Shown here: in pieces, positions 6,977-13,748 of the stretch
Numbering within the stretch: position 1 is the first letter of the stretch
How the letters are laid out: every line of letters begins with the position of its first letter
Assembly (NCBI GenBank): GCA_945901035.1
Contig: CAMDKN010000014.1
Span: forward strand, 1-13,748
Length of the DNA stretch: 13,748 nucleotides
Source of the DNA: Gulosibacter massiliensis
GTDB taxonomy: Bacteria > Actinomycetota > Actinomycetes > Actinomycetales > Microbacteriaceae
Reading direction: 5' to 3'
Translations under genes and position numbers: made by a program
The notes under the pieces: generated by a model
Database searches by the model: none
What the model was told of the DNA's origin: nothing
What the model saw: the letters and a program-made list of their open reading frames with translations, nothing else

Positions 6977-7615
6977 TTAGAGCGACTGGATCCAGTTGCG
7001 CAGAAGCCGAAGCCCCGCCTCGCCGGATTTCTCGGGGTGAAACTGGGTTGCGGTCAACGGTCCGTTTTCGACGGCTGCGATGAAGCGCTCGCCGTGGGTG
7101 GCGAAGGTCACACGCGGCGGGGCAAACGCGCCGTACGCCTCGAGTGTCCAATCGGTCGCGGCGTAGGAGTGCACGAAATAGAACCGTTCGGTTTCGACGC
7201 CCGCGAACAGGACGGAATCCGGTGCCGCGTCGACCGTGTTCCATCCCATGTGCGGCAGGATCGGTGCGTTTAGTTGAACAACGGTCCCGGGCCACTGCCC
7301 GAGCCCCGCGGTGTCGAGCCCGTGTTCGACCCCGCGGTCGAAAAGGATCTGCATTCCGACACAGATTCCCAGCACGTGTCGGCCGCCCGCGAGTCGCCGT
7401 TCGATCATTTCGTCACCGCGCACGGCTCGAAGTTGTTCCATCACCGCACCGAACGCACCGACACCGGGGACGACGAGCCCGTCAGCGTTGGCAATCTCTT
7501 CGCGGTCGCGAGTGAGTGTGACATCGCCACCGGCGGCGGCGAGAGCCTTGACCGCCGAGTGGACGTTTCCCGACCCGTAGTCGAGGACGGCAACCGACGG
7601 GCGGTCAGCCGCCAC
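6977..7615 (-). CDS. hisH: Imidazole glycerol phosphate synthase, glutaminase subunit
   Basis: Hydrolyses glutamine and channels ammonia to HisF, together making IGP and AICAR. 212 residues, complete. Triad-type glutamine amidotransferase: oxyanion strand PGVGAF (50-55), nucleophile C85 in GICVGMQ, and H193/E195 in [10 protein letters not shown]-terminus [13 protein letters not shown] is typical. GTG start at 7615 directly abuts the hisB TAA stop (0 bp gap), indicating translational coupling. The partner hisF is not in this window; in actinobacteria it commonly lies apart from or further along the his genes. Confidence 0.96.
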   Translation of the reverse strand: MAADRPSVAVLDYGSGNVHSAVKALAAAGGDVTLTRDREEIANADGLVVPGVGAFGAVMEQLRAVRGDEMIERRLAGGRHVLGICVGMQILFDRGVEHGLDTAGLGQWPGTVVQLNAPILPHMGWNTVDAAPDSVLFAGVETERFYFVHSYAATDWTLEAYGAFAPPRVTFATHGERFIAAVENGPLTATQFHPEKSGEAGLRLLRNWIQSL

Positions 7616-8224
7616 TTAGAGGGCGCCCTTGGTCGACGGGATTCCCGTGACCCGCGCGTCGCGCGACACCGCCGTGCCGAACGCCCGCGCGAAAGCCTTG
7701 AATTCCGCTTCGGCGATGTGGTGCGGGTCGCGGCCGTCGAGCACCGTGATGTGGACGGTCAGGTCAGCGTTGAGGGCGATCGCCTCGAACACGTGCCGTA
7801 CGAGTGACCCGGTGAAGTGCCCACCGATTTTGTGGAGGGCGAAACCCTCGGGTTCGCCGCTGTGCACGAGATACGGGCGTCCCGAGATGTCCACGACGGC
7901 CCGGGCGAGAGCATCGTCCAGCGGAACGTGCGCATCGCCGTAACGCGTGATGCCCGACTTGTCGCCGAGAGCCTCGGTAATTGCTTGGCCCAGTGAAATC
8001 GCGGTGTCTTCGACCGTGTGGTGGATGTCGATGTGCAGGTCGCCCGTGGCCTTGATCGTCAGATCACACAGCGAATGGCGGGCGAACGCGGTCAACATGT
8101 GGTCGTAGAACGGAACACCGGTGTCGATGGTGGACTGCCCCGACCCATCGAGGTCGAGAAACAGTTCAATCGACGATTCGGACGTCTGGCGCGAAATCGT
8201 CGCGGTGCGGTGGGTGGCGCTCAC
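7616..8224 (-). CDS. hisB: Imidazoleglycerol-phosphate dehydratase
   Basis: Dehydrates IGP to imidazole acetol phosphate, the substrate of HisC. 202 residues, complete, monofunctional (no phosphatase domain). Manganese-binding and signature motifs: FYDHML (39-44), [10 protein letters not shown] (66-75), RHVFEAIA (143-150), [16 protein letters not shown] (166-181) and the C-terminal PSTKG (196-200). GTG start at 8224, with no purine-rich ribosome site but a TAGAAT -10 element ending exactly 6 nt upstream, which suggests leaderless translation. In an intact operon hisC would precede it; here 4.6 kb of sugar genes lie between them. Confidence 0.96.
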   Translation of the reverse strand: MSATHRTATISRQTSESSIELFLDLDGSGQSTIDTGVPFYDHMLTAFARHSLCDLTIKATGDLHIDIHHTVEDTAISLGQAITEALGDKSGITRYGDAHVPLDDALARAVVDISGRPYLVHSGEPEGFALHKIGGHFTGSLVRHVFEAIALNADLTVHITVLDGRDPHHIAEAEFKAFARAFGTAVSRDARVTGIPSTKGAL

Positions 8225-8236
8225 CGACTAATTCTA
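8225..8236 (-). promoter_or_regulatory. Leaderless-type promoter of hisB
   Basis: Minus strand reads TAGAAT (8236-8231), TAGTCG, then the GTG start. This fits the actinobacterial TANNNT -10 consensus with transcription starting at the start codon. No good -35 was found. It would let hisBHA-sseB be expressed although separated from hisC. Confidence 0.55.
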
Positions 8237-8275
8237 GCGGCGAGCCGAATAGCAAAATTCGGGGACCTTTGCTCG

Positions 8276-8281
8276 CATAAT
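8276..8281 (+). promoter_or_regulatory. Candidate -10 of the aminotransferase gene
   Basis: CATAAT lies 26 bp before the GTG start, so transcription would begin near 8288. No convincing -35 is visible. It shares the 83-bp divergent region with the hisB promoter. Tentative. Confidence 0.3.
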
Positions 8282-8307
8282 CGTCGAGGTGGTCAATAAT
8301 TGTAAAT

Positions 8308-9444
8308 GTGTCCCTTCGTTTCACACATCCGTACATTTCCTCCGCAGAGTTGGATTCGGTTCGTCGCGTAATCGAATCGGGGGTTACCGGCGGGGACGGG
8401 CCATTTACCCTGTCCGCCGCGTCACGCCTCACCGAAATGCTCGACGCTGCACACGTCGCAATAGTGTCGTCCGGAACAGATGCCGCGGAACTGGCGGGAA
8501 TTGTGGCGGATTTCGGTCCCGGTGACGAAGTCATCGTGCCGTCGTATCAATTCCCCTCGGCTGGACTGTCTGTCGCTCTTCGAGGGGCGACGCCCGTGTT
8601 CGTCGATGTCGATCCCCGCAACGGGAACATTGATGTCGAGCAGGCTCGCGCCGCCGTGACATCGAACACGCGGGCGATCACCTTTGTCAACTACGCCGGC
8701 GTATCGGCGGACACGGCCACAATTCGACAGATTGCGAACCAACACGACCTGATTGTGATTGAAGACAATTGCCATTCTCTGGGCGGTACTCATGCAGGTG
8801 AACCGATGGGCCGATGCGGAGACCTGGTGCTGCATTCGTTCCACGCGAGCAAGAACATCGCGTGTGGCGAGGGCGGGGCGCTGGTTGTCAACAATCCGAA
8901 ATTCACCGAGCGAACCGAAATCGCCCGCGAAAAGGGAACCAACCGCAACCGTTTCCTGCGCGGCGAGGTCGATCGTTACACGTGGGTCGATGTGGGTTCC
9001 AACTATCTGCCCAGCGACGTGCAGGGCGCGATGCTGGATTCGCAGCTCGCGGACTACGACATCATTCAGGGGCGGCGCATGTCCGCGTGGGCTTCGATGA
9101 ATGGCGGAATCAGCGAATGGGCGGCCAACTCGGGCGTTTCGGTGATGGACGCGGGAGTCGGCAACAACCACACCGCACACCTGTTGTTCGTCCTTATGCC
9201 GAACCAGACTCAACAGCGGGCACTCATCGAACACCTCTCGTCCCACGGTGTCCCATCCGCAACTCACTTTCAGCCGTTGCATTCCTCCGAAGCGGGTGAG
9301 CGTCGCGGGCGAGCGTTCGATTCGGGCGAGAACTCGACCGCATTCGCCTCACGAATCGTGCGCTTACCGATGCACGCCAATCTCGAACCCGCCGACGTCG
9401 ACCTGATCATCGACAGTGTCACGTCGTTCGAGGTACGCGCCTAG
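8308..9444 (+). CDS. WecE-like nucleotide-sugar aminotransferase (DegT family)
   Basis: PLP-dependent transfer of an amino group from glutamate to a dTDP- or UDP-4-keto-6-deoxyhexose; likely product a 4-amino-4,6-dideoxyhexose. 378 residues, complete. It resembles E. coli WecE along its whole length: GDGPFT (29-34), SSGTDAAELA (54-63; PLP phosphate site), GDEVIVPSYQFPSAG (72-86), VNYAGV (127-132), VIEDNCHS (150-157), SFHASKNIACGEGG with the internal-aldimine lysine K182, REKGTNRNRFLRGEVDRYTW, the GSNYLPSDVQGAML segment, HTAHLLFV and HFQPLHSS. GTG start at 8308; the nearest purine-rich stretch, GAGGTGG (8286-8292), is 15 nt away. Divergent from hisB, convergent with the BKACE gene, sharing the palindrome CTAG (9441-9444) for both stops. 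No dTDP-glucose 4,6-dehydratase is in the window. Confidence 0.92.
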   Translation: MSLRFTHPYISSAELDSVRRVIESGVTGGDGPFTLSAASRLTEMLDAAHVAIVSSGTDAAELAGIVADFGPGDEVIVPSYQFPSAGLSVALRGATPVFVDVDPRNGNIDVEQARAAVTSNTRAITFVNYAGVSADTATIRQIANQHDLIVIEDNCHSLGGTHAGEPMGRCGDLVLHSFHASKNIACGEGGALVVNNPKFTERTEIAREKGTNRNRFLRGEVDRYTWVDVGSNYLPSDVQGAMLDSQLADYDIIQGRRMSAWASMNGGISEWAANSGVSVMDAGVGNNHTAHLLFVLMPNQTQQRALIEHLSSHGVPSATHFQPLHSSEAGERRGRAFDSGENSTAFASRIVRLPMHANLEPADVDLIIDSVTSFEVRA

Positions 9445-10295
9445 CGACCCAGGACGACTGTTCGGTACTCGGCCGGACTCATGACCCGACGGCCCGCTAC
9501 GTCGACAGCGCGGTGAACGCGTTCCACGAGGGCGGAATTGGTTGCCAATTGATCCCGTCGATGGTCGAGATAGATTCCGTCTTCGAGGCCAACTCGAACA
9601 CCGCCACCGGCAGCAATTGCCATCATGGTTGCGGTGACCTGCGCGTCACCCAGCCCAGCCCCGCTCCAATGAGCGCGGGGTGGGAGGCGGTCGATCGCCA
9701 ATCCGAACTCCGCCGGCGTCGCTTGAATCCCCGCGATGTTTCCGACGAAAATGTTGGCGGGGAAATCGCCGATCAAAATACCTTCGCGCTGCAGAACGTG
9801 CGCGAAGTTGACCATCCCCAGGTCGAAGATTTCGAGTTCGGGGACAATGCCGCGGTCGCGCATGATTGTCGCCAACGCGCGAATTGTTTCGGGTGAATTC
9901 AGGGACGCTCCGTCCAGGAAATTCAGTGACGACATTGTCAGCGACGCAACCTCCGGCTTGATGTCGCCATCGAGCGCAAGAACGTCGGCGCGCTTTTCCA
10001 ACTCGGAAAAGTGTCGTCCCGACGTCGACACATTAATCACGAGTTCCGGATGGCGCTCTCTAATTCTGGTGATGATGTCGGCATAGACATCTCGATTCCA
10101 CGTGGGAACACCGTCGTCATCGCGCGCGTGAAGGTGGACCGCCGAAATTCCGAACGACACAGCGGACGAGACGTCGTCGGCAATCTCGGCGGGTGAAATC
10201 GGAACGTGAGGCGTCATGGCTTTTGTCGGGATCATTCCCGTGGGCGCCAGCACCACCGGGACCGGCGTATCTAGTTGTTCACGCAGTAAGGGCAT
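9441..10295 (-). CDS. Beta-keto acid cleavage enzyme (BKACE, DUF849)
   Basis: Family enzymes use Zn2+ to condense a beta-keto acid with acetyl-CoA, yielding acetoacetate and a new CoA ester; the founder (Kce, lysine fermentation) makes 3-aminobutyryl-CoA. TIM-barrel signatures by residue (GTG numbering): LAPTGMIPTKAMTPHVPISP (20-39), VHLHARD with metal ligands H58 and H60, INVSTSGR (91-98), PEVASLTMSSLNF (118-130), PELEIFDLGM (156-165), RAHWSGAGLG (211-220) and VRVGLEDGIYL with E242, the third expected ligand position. I chose ATG 10295 (284 aa) over GTG 10307: AGGAG lies 11 nt before the ATG, while an AGAGGA run abuts the GTG. It overlaps the acyltransferase gene by 25 bp. A BKACE in a glycan cluster is unusual; substrate unknown. 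Confidence 0.88.
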   Translation of the reverse strand: MPLLREQLDTPVPVVLAPTGMIPTKAMTPHVPISPAEIADDVSSAVSFGISAVHLHARDDDGVPTWNRDVYADIITRIRERHPELVINVSTSGRHFSELEKRADVLALDGDIKPEVASLTMSSLNFLDGASLNSPETIRALATIMRDRGIVPELEIFDLGMVNFAHVLQREGILIGDFPANIFVGNIAGIQATPAEFGLAIDRLPPRAHWSGAGLGDAQVTATMMAIAAGGGVRVGLEDGIYLDHRRDQLATNSALVERVHRAVDVAGRRVMSPAEYRTVVLGR

Positions 10296-10930
10296 GTTGT
10301 GTCCCACTCCTCTGCGGTCTTGATTTCACGGGCCGGATTTCCTGCCACAACACTAAACGAGGGAACTGACTTTGTGACCACCGCGCCCGCACCGATAATT
10401 GCGCCGATGCCAATCTGAAGTCGAGGGAGCACAACGGCGCCCGAGCCGATAAACGCTCCGGCTCCTACGACGATTTCCCCCGCGAGCGTAACGCCGGGAC
10501 CGATGTGGGCGAAATCCCCAATGGACGTGTGGTGTCCGATCGACACAGCACGGTTCACATTCGCAAAACACCCGATTCGCACCTTGGCAGCGATCACGAC
10601 ACCGGCGTTGACATAAGCACCGTGATGAATCTCGACCGAGGTGGCAAGGGTTGACGTGTTGTCGACGAGCGACACCGGGTTGGTCCAACCCGAACGGTGG
10701 ACGGCGTGCGCGGTGGCACTGCGTGCCCCAGCCGATCCGGTACCAAGGACGAATTCGACCGTGCGATCGACCACCGTCGATTCCGCGGTGTATTCGGGCA
10801 GCTCGGAATCCGCGGAGCCAACGTTATCAACACAAATTGGTTGACGTCCTAGACGAATGACCGACTCAACGACATCCCAGACATAAGGGGCCGCAACGCC
10901 AACGATTCGCATCGACCGAGCGTTTCTCAT
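10271..10930 (-). CDS. NeuD/PglD-type sugar acyltransferase
   Basis: Acyl-CoA-dependent N- or O-acyltransferase acting on an amino sugar or sialic-acid-like sugar. 219 residues. Residues 7-40 form a small Rossmann-like sugar-nucleotide domain (RIVGVAAPYVWDVVESVI). From about 88 on, hexapeptide repeats build a left-handed beta-helix: VDNTSTLATSVEIHHGAYVNAGVVIAAKV in outline, then AVSIGHHTSIGDFAHIGPG (128-146), where H133 matches the catalytic His of PglD-type enzymes, and VVLPRLQIGIGAIIGAGAVVTKSVP. The ending VVAGNPARE is normal for the family, but an extra tail with CPYC (213-216) is not. ATG start at 10930 overlaps the stop of the GT61 gene as ATGA. Best guess: acylates the 4-amino sugar made by the neighbouring WecE-like enzyme. 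Confidence 0.88.
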   Translation of the reverse strand: MRNARSMRIVGVAAPYVWDVVESVIRLGRQPICVDNVGSADSELPEYTAESTVVDRTVEFVLGTGSAGARSATAHAVHRSGWTNPVSLVDNTSTLATSVEIHHGAYVNAGVVIAAKVRIGCFANVNRAVSIGHHTSIGDFAHIGPGVTLAGEIVVGAGAFIGSGAVVLPRLQIGIGAIIGAGAVVTKSVPSFSVVAGNPAREIKTAEEWDTTCPYCVNN

Positions 10931-12822
10931 GGCAACTTCTCGAGTGCGCGTCGGACTTTCGCGGGATCGATCTCATAGTTTCGCGAAGTGCCGGCTCGGA
11001 ACGCCGTGATGTGATACAGCGCCGAGTCCCGCGCTGCAAGAACCGGATTGTGGTACGTCTCGGCCCGATCTTTGTGGAATTCAGGTTTGTTCTGCACCAT
11101 AACGAGCCGTGAGCCGCTTGGCATAAACATGGACCAGGTAAGGGCGCTTCCCTGCTCCCCCAGCATGTCGGTCGTTGACGTCACCACCTCGATCTGCTCG
11201 TCGAGGCTCAATTTTTCCGGAAAAACGGTTTCGTATCCGAATTCTTCGGCGAGCTTGGACAGCTCTTCGCGATTCGCACATCCTCCGCGCTCGCCCGACT
11301 CACTGTCGCGGGCAAAATAAACCTTCCGGGGCGACGCGTCTGGAGTCTCGGGTGCGAATTGCGTCACGAATTCGTTCAAAGTGTGCGGATCCGACCGGGC
11401 GGAACGCGATTCCGGTTGCAGGTGTGTGGTGACGATAAGATCGGGCACGCGCACCAGGTGCTCGGAAATCATGGGCGAGACCCGTGCGATGCGTTGAGAA
11501 GAGGAACCGCAACGTTCCAGCAATTCGGTATCGTCATATTGTAATTCCCCCGCGATTATCGTCATCGAATCGTCAAACGTTGACAGTGCAGCGACTCGGG
11601 GTGCGATCTGCAGCAGCCAATGCCCGAATCCCTTTAATCGAGTCAATGTCAGACCCGCGCGTTCCGAAACCTCGGATGTCACCCAGCCGTCGATGTTAAA
11701 TTTGTAATCAGGCGTTCCGAAATACGGGCCCGCGAGCAGGGTTCCGTCCTCGAGCATCACCGCGCCATTGGGCGCAACGATCGCGTTTTTTACCGAGATC
11801 AACCACGGCCCAATCGATTTTTCGCGCAAAACCTGCGGATCCTGCGTTCGCCAGCGGCCATCCGCGAAAACCCGGTGATTTTCGACCGTGGTGTCAACGA
11901 CGGTGACGTCGGGGCGCGAAATGATCTCGACCCCCCTAGGAAGACGCGAGCCGTTTCGCAGAGCGGAATCGATGTCGAACTGATCGCTCTGGGTGAATCG
12001 GCCCCGGGGGCGCGAGGACGGGCCGGTGTGGTCAGCCACGCGGATTGTGGCCGACGGACGGGCGAAGGTAGATAGAGGTTGAAGCGTCTCTGACTCGAGA
12101 GTGACGAACGCTGCCGTCTCGACCGCGCGGGCCAGTTTCGCCACGGTCATCCGGTTCACCGCGAGCAACGTCGCACCCGACGATTCGTGGGCAAATCGCG
12201 AGTCCACCATTGCTGGTGGCGTGACACCCACACCCAGCTTTACGTCGGACACCAGGTACACCTGCCCGGACGATTCCCGCTCGTCTCCCTCAAAGAGTTG
12301 CGCAAACTGCCGCACGCTCGTGTCCGTCGATTCGGTGCCGGGAATGCGCGCGAACACAGCCGAACCGACCTTGTAAGCGGCGCCCCGCGAAATCAGCACG
12401 CCACCAGAACTGACCCCGCACCGGGCGAAGACCGGTCCGAGGGCGAACGGTCCCGAATTGGCGAAGACGTTCAGCCCTGGTTTTTCCCTGCCGAGAGAAG
12501 CAGCGCGTGGGCCAAGGGAGGACACGACCTCCATCATTGAATCGTGATGACCCAGGACAAAACCATGTTCACCGTCGAGGATTTTCAATTCAGTCTCGGG
12601 GAACCGGCGCCCACCAAGACCAAACTTTTCGCTCACAATCCATCTACCGGCGGCGCGGACCGACCCGTCCGGAAAAACCGTCGCGTTGGAGATCGAAATC
12701 ACTGATGGGCCGAGCTCGTCCTCCGAAACGACGGTGATGAACGACGGCCACCGTGTCGTTCCGTCGAGAGACAGCGATTGGATGCGCTGCAGCGCCCGTC
12801 GAATCCACCCAATTTTCGCCAC
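10927..12822 (-). CDS. Tandem GT61-like glycosyltransferase, first domain degenerate
   Basis: 631 residues. The C-terminal domain (about 338-580) has the GT61/DUF563 pattern: LISVKNAIVAPNG, GFGHWLLQIAPRVAAL (398-413, the H-W motif), RKVYFARD (499-506), a REELSKLAEEFGYETVFPEKLSLDEQ run, GEQGSALTWSMFMPSGSRLV (555-574). Residues 38-265 repeat the same order in weakened form: VISISNATVFPDG (41-53), HGFVLGHHDSMMEVV (86-100), QVYLVSD (187-193), VNRMTVAKLARAVETAAFV (222-240), FARPSATIRV (253-262). There the G-H-W and EQGSALT motifs are lost. Predicted role: sugar transfer in surface glycan synthesis; acceptor unknown. No signal peptide or clear membrane helix. GTG start with TAGAGT 6 nt upstream, so probably leaderless; first gene of the GT61-acyltransferase-BKACE operon. 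The start lies 9 bp past the hisC fragment's stop. Confidence 0.82.
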   Translation of the reverse strand: MAKIGWIRRALQRIQSLSLDGTTRWPSFITVVSEDELGPSVISISNATVFPDGSVRAAGRWIVSEKFGLGGRRFPETELKILDGEHGFVLGHHDSMMEVVSSLGPRAASLGREKPGLNVFANSGPFALGPVFARCGVSSGGVLISRGAAYKVGSAVFARIPGTESTDTSVRQFAQLFEGDERESSGQVYLVSDVKLGVGVTPPAMVDSRFAHESSGATLLAVNRMTVAKLARAVETAAFVTLESETLQPLSTFARPSATIRVADHTGPSSRPRGRFTQSDQFDIDSALRNGSRLPRGVEIISRPDVTVVDTTVENHRVFADGRWRTQDPQVLREKSIGPWLISVKNAIVAPNGAVMLEDGTLLAGPYFGTPDYKFNIDGWVTSEVSERAGLTLTRLKGFGHWLLQIAPRVAALSTFDDSMTIIAGELQYDDTELLERCGSSSQRIARVSPMISEHLVRVPDLIVTTHLQPESRSARSDPHTLNEFVTQFAPETPDASPRKVYFARDSESGERGGCANREELSKLAEEFGYETVFPEKLSLDEQIEVVTSTTDMLGEQGSALTWSMFMPSGSRLVMVQNKPEFHKDRAETYHNPVLAARDSALYHITAFRAGTSRNYEIDPAKVRRALEKLP

Positions 12823-12834
12823 GCGCGCACTCTA
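12823..12834 (-). promoter_or_regulatory. Leaderless-type promoter of the GT61 operon
   Basis: Minus strand reads TAGAGT (12834-12829), GCGCGC, then GTG. The TAG of the -10 is also the stop codon of the hisC fragment. Same geometry as at hisB and hisC; no -35 recognised. Confidence 0.45.
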
Positions 12835-13407
12835 CCCGACGTGAGAAATTCGCGCCATCGCGTCGAGGAACGCGGCGGCGATGGCGTCGAGCGCGACACC
12901 CGTGCCGGTCGGGTTGTTGGGGGCGCAGAACACGGTGATGTCAGGTTTGTGGGCTCGGATCGCGGCGACGGCGATGTCAGGTGTGATGGCGAAATCAGGA
13001 CCGCGTTCGGCCGTGACCCACGCTGTGCCGGTGCCTTCGGCGAGCAGCGGATACATCGAATAGGTGGGCGGGAATCCGAGCAGGCTTCGGCCCGGCCCAC
13101 CGAACGCCTGCAGAATCTGTTGCAGGACCTCGTTCGACCCGTTCGCCGCCCAGAGGTTGTCGGCGGTGACGTCGCCCCCGACGTATCCGGCCAACGCCTC
13201 CCGCAGAGCGGTGAATTCGCGATCGGGATAGCGGTTTATGTCGGTGAGTGCCTCGCCCAGAGCCCGCGCGATATCCGCCGCGACCTCCTGCGGCACGGGG
13301 TGAGTGTTCTCGTTGACGTTCAGTTGGATCGGGACGTGAATCTGCGGCGCGCCATAGGGCTTTTTTCCGCGAAGGTCGCCGCGTACCGGCAGATCGTCGA
13401 GGCTCAC
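12832..13407 (-). pseudogene. hisC: hisC, histidinol-phosphate aminotransferase, 3'-truncated
   Basis: HisC transaminates imidazole acetol phosphate with glutamate to give histidinol phosphate. Only 191 residues remain of a family usually 350-370 long. Present: LNVNENTHPVP (29-39), the YPDREF region (60-65), AANGSNEVLQQIL (88-99; cofactor phosphate side), GFPPTYSMY (111-119) and FCAPNNPTGTG (160-170). The frame then runs through VALDAIAAAFLDAMARISHVG to a TAG. Missing are the DEAY strand contacting PLP, the Schiff-base lysine (SxSK) and the substrate-binding arginines, so it cannot be an active aminotransferase. It ends 9 bp before the GT61 start, so the sugar cluster appears to have replaced its 3' half. 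Start: GTG 13407 with TACGAT 6 nt upstream. Alternatively the last dozen residues derive from the native C-terminus after an internal deletion. Confidence 0.85.
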
Positions 13408-13419
13408 GTTTCAATCGTA
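13408..13419 (-). promoter_or_regulatory. Leaderless-type promoter of hisC
   Basis: Minus strand reads TACGAT (13419-13414), TGAAAC, then the GTG start of hisC. Fits TANNNT with the transcript beginning at the start codon. Probably the original promoter of the whole his operon. Confidence 0.5.
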
Positions 13420-13515
13420 AACGCACGTGCTGTCACCACATTTCTTCACGGTTTGTTCACTCGACATTCACCGCGAGGTCGGCGCTTGCGAACCCCGGGT
13501 TGTCACTCTGTAAGC

Positions 13516-13748
13516 GTGAACATTCGCTCGTATGTCGCCATTGGGGATTCACTGTCGGAGGGAATGGGTGACCGTTTCTTCCTCTCGCATCGGGTGGGGA
13601 GCGGATGGACCGACCGCCTGGCTCACCTGCTCGCGACGGACGCCGCCGAACGTGGACACGAGTTCGAATACGCGAATATCGCGATCCGCGGCTGCAAACT
13701 CGAGGACATTATGGAAGGCCAACTCGAGCACGCGATGGCGTTGCGCCC
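13516..13748 (+). CDS. SGNH/GDSL hydrolase, N-terminal part
   Basis: First 77 codons of a predicted esterase/lipase-type hydrolase, cut by the window end. Block I is VAIGDSLSEGMGD (7-19) with the presumed nucleophile S12. ANIAIRG (53-59) is the next conserved block, with the oxyanion-hole glycine at 59. Start: GTG 13516 places the GDSL motif at the usual distance from the N-terminus; no signal peptide is seen, suggesting a cytoplasmic enzyme. It is divergent from hisC across a 108-bp region. No clear ribosome site is seen. The SGNH fold covers many substrates, so no substrate is assigned. Confidence 0.88.
   Translation, partial: MNIRSYVAIGDSLSEGMGDRFFLSHRVGSGWTDRLAHLLATDAAERGHEFEYANIAIRGCKLEDIMEGQLEHAMALR

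Noticed and set aside
6596..7273. 225-codon open frame on the plus strand opposite hisA/hisH
   Set aside because: Antisense shadow of two well-supported his genes in high-GC DNA; no recognisable domain.
8422..9282. 286-codon open frame on the minus strand opposite the aminotransferase
   Set aside because: Shadow of a gene with clear catalytic motifs; composition rich in Arg/His/Val with no family features.
10296..10307. GTG start for the BKACE gene four codons earlier
   Set aside because: The purine-rich AGAGGA lies directly against it; the downstream ATG has usable spacing.
13500..13509. Promoter of the SGNH hydrolase (TTGTCA, then CACTCT)
   Set aside because: The two boxes are nearly adjacent and the -10 does not fit TANNNT; unsupported.
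1..13748. CRISPR array, tRNA or rRNA genes
   Set aside because: No regularly spaced repeats and no tRNA- or rRNA-like conserved stretches were noticed by eye; a tRNA scan was not possible.

Overview
The window comes from a high-GC Gram-positive bacterium (Actinomycetota, probably a Microbacteriaceae-like lineage). The basis is the conserved block hisB-hisH-hisA(priA)-sseB, a DUF1844 gene with the C-terminus PGEKWTGPVV, a two-domain class I fumarase, frequent GTG starts, and leaderless-type promoters (TANNNT, 6 nt, GTG). No database was searched, so taxonomy is inference.

Layout. 1-1421 (+): the 3' part of class I fumarase and a DUF1844 gene. 1438-1956 (-): a 5'-truncated second copy of sseB. 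1957-4960 (-): a visibly AT-richer cargo of two coupled glycosyltransferase genes, a GT-A type and a GT4 type with N-terminal repeats. 4961-5472: no intact gene, but two fossils, a DUF1844 C-terminus (5099-5131) and the C-terminal cell-wall sorting signal of a lost surface protein (5242-5394). 5473-8224 (-): intact sseB, hisA/priA, hisH and hisB. 8308-12822: a second cargo, with a WecE-like sugar aminotransferase (+) facing a three-gene (-) operon of a GT61-like glycosyltransferase, a NeuD/PglD-type acyltransferase and a beta-keto acid cleavage enzyme (BKACE, DUF849). 12832-13407 (-): hisC cut off after 191 codons. 13516-end (+): start of an SGNH/GDSL hydrolase.

The expected ancestral order was fumarase-DUF1844 convergent with a hisC-hisB-hisH-hisA-sseB operon. 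Two cargoes of cell-surface glycan genes have entered it by different routes. The left one is bounded by about 90% identical, same-orientation 506-bp copies of sseB and by two DUF1844 3' ends, the arrangement a single-crossover (Campbell-type) integration would leave. The right one replaced the catalytic half of hisC and separated hisBHA from the hisC promoter. hisB now has a good -10 element right at its start codon.

The most interesting biochemistry is the right cargo. WecE-type transamination plus a NeuD-type N-acyltransferase would make a 4-acylamido-4,6-dideoxyhexose, and a BKACE in the same operon could supply an unusual acyl-CoA for that acylation. The glycosyltransferase beside them appears to be a tandem GT61 protein whose N-terminal domain has lost its active-site motifs.
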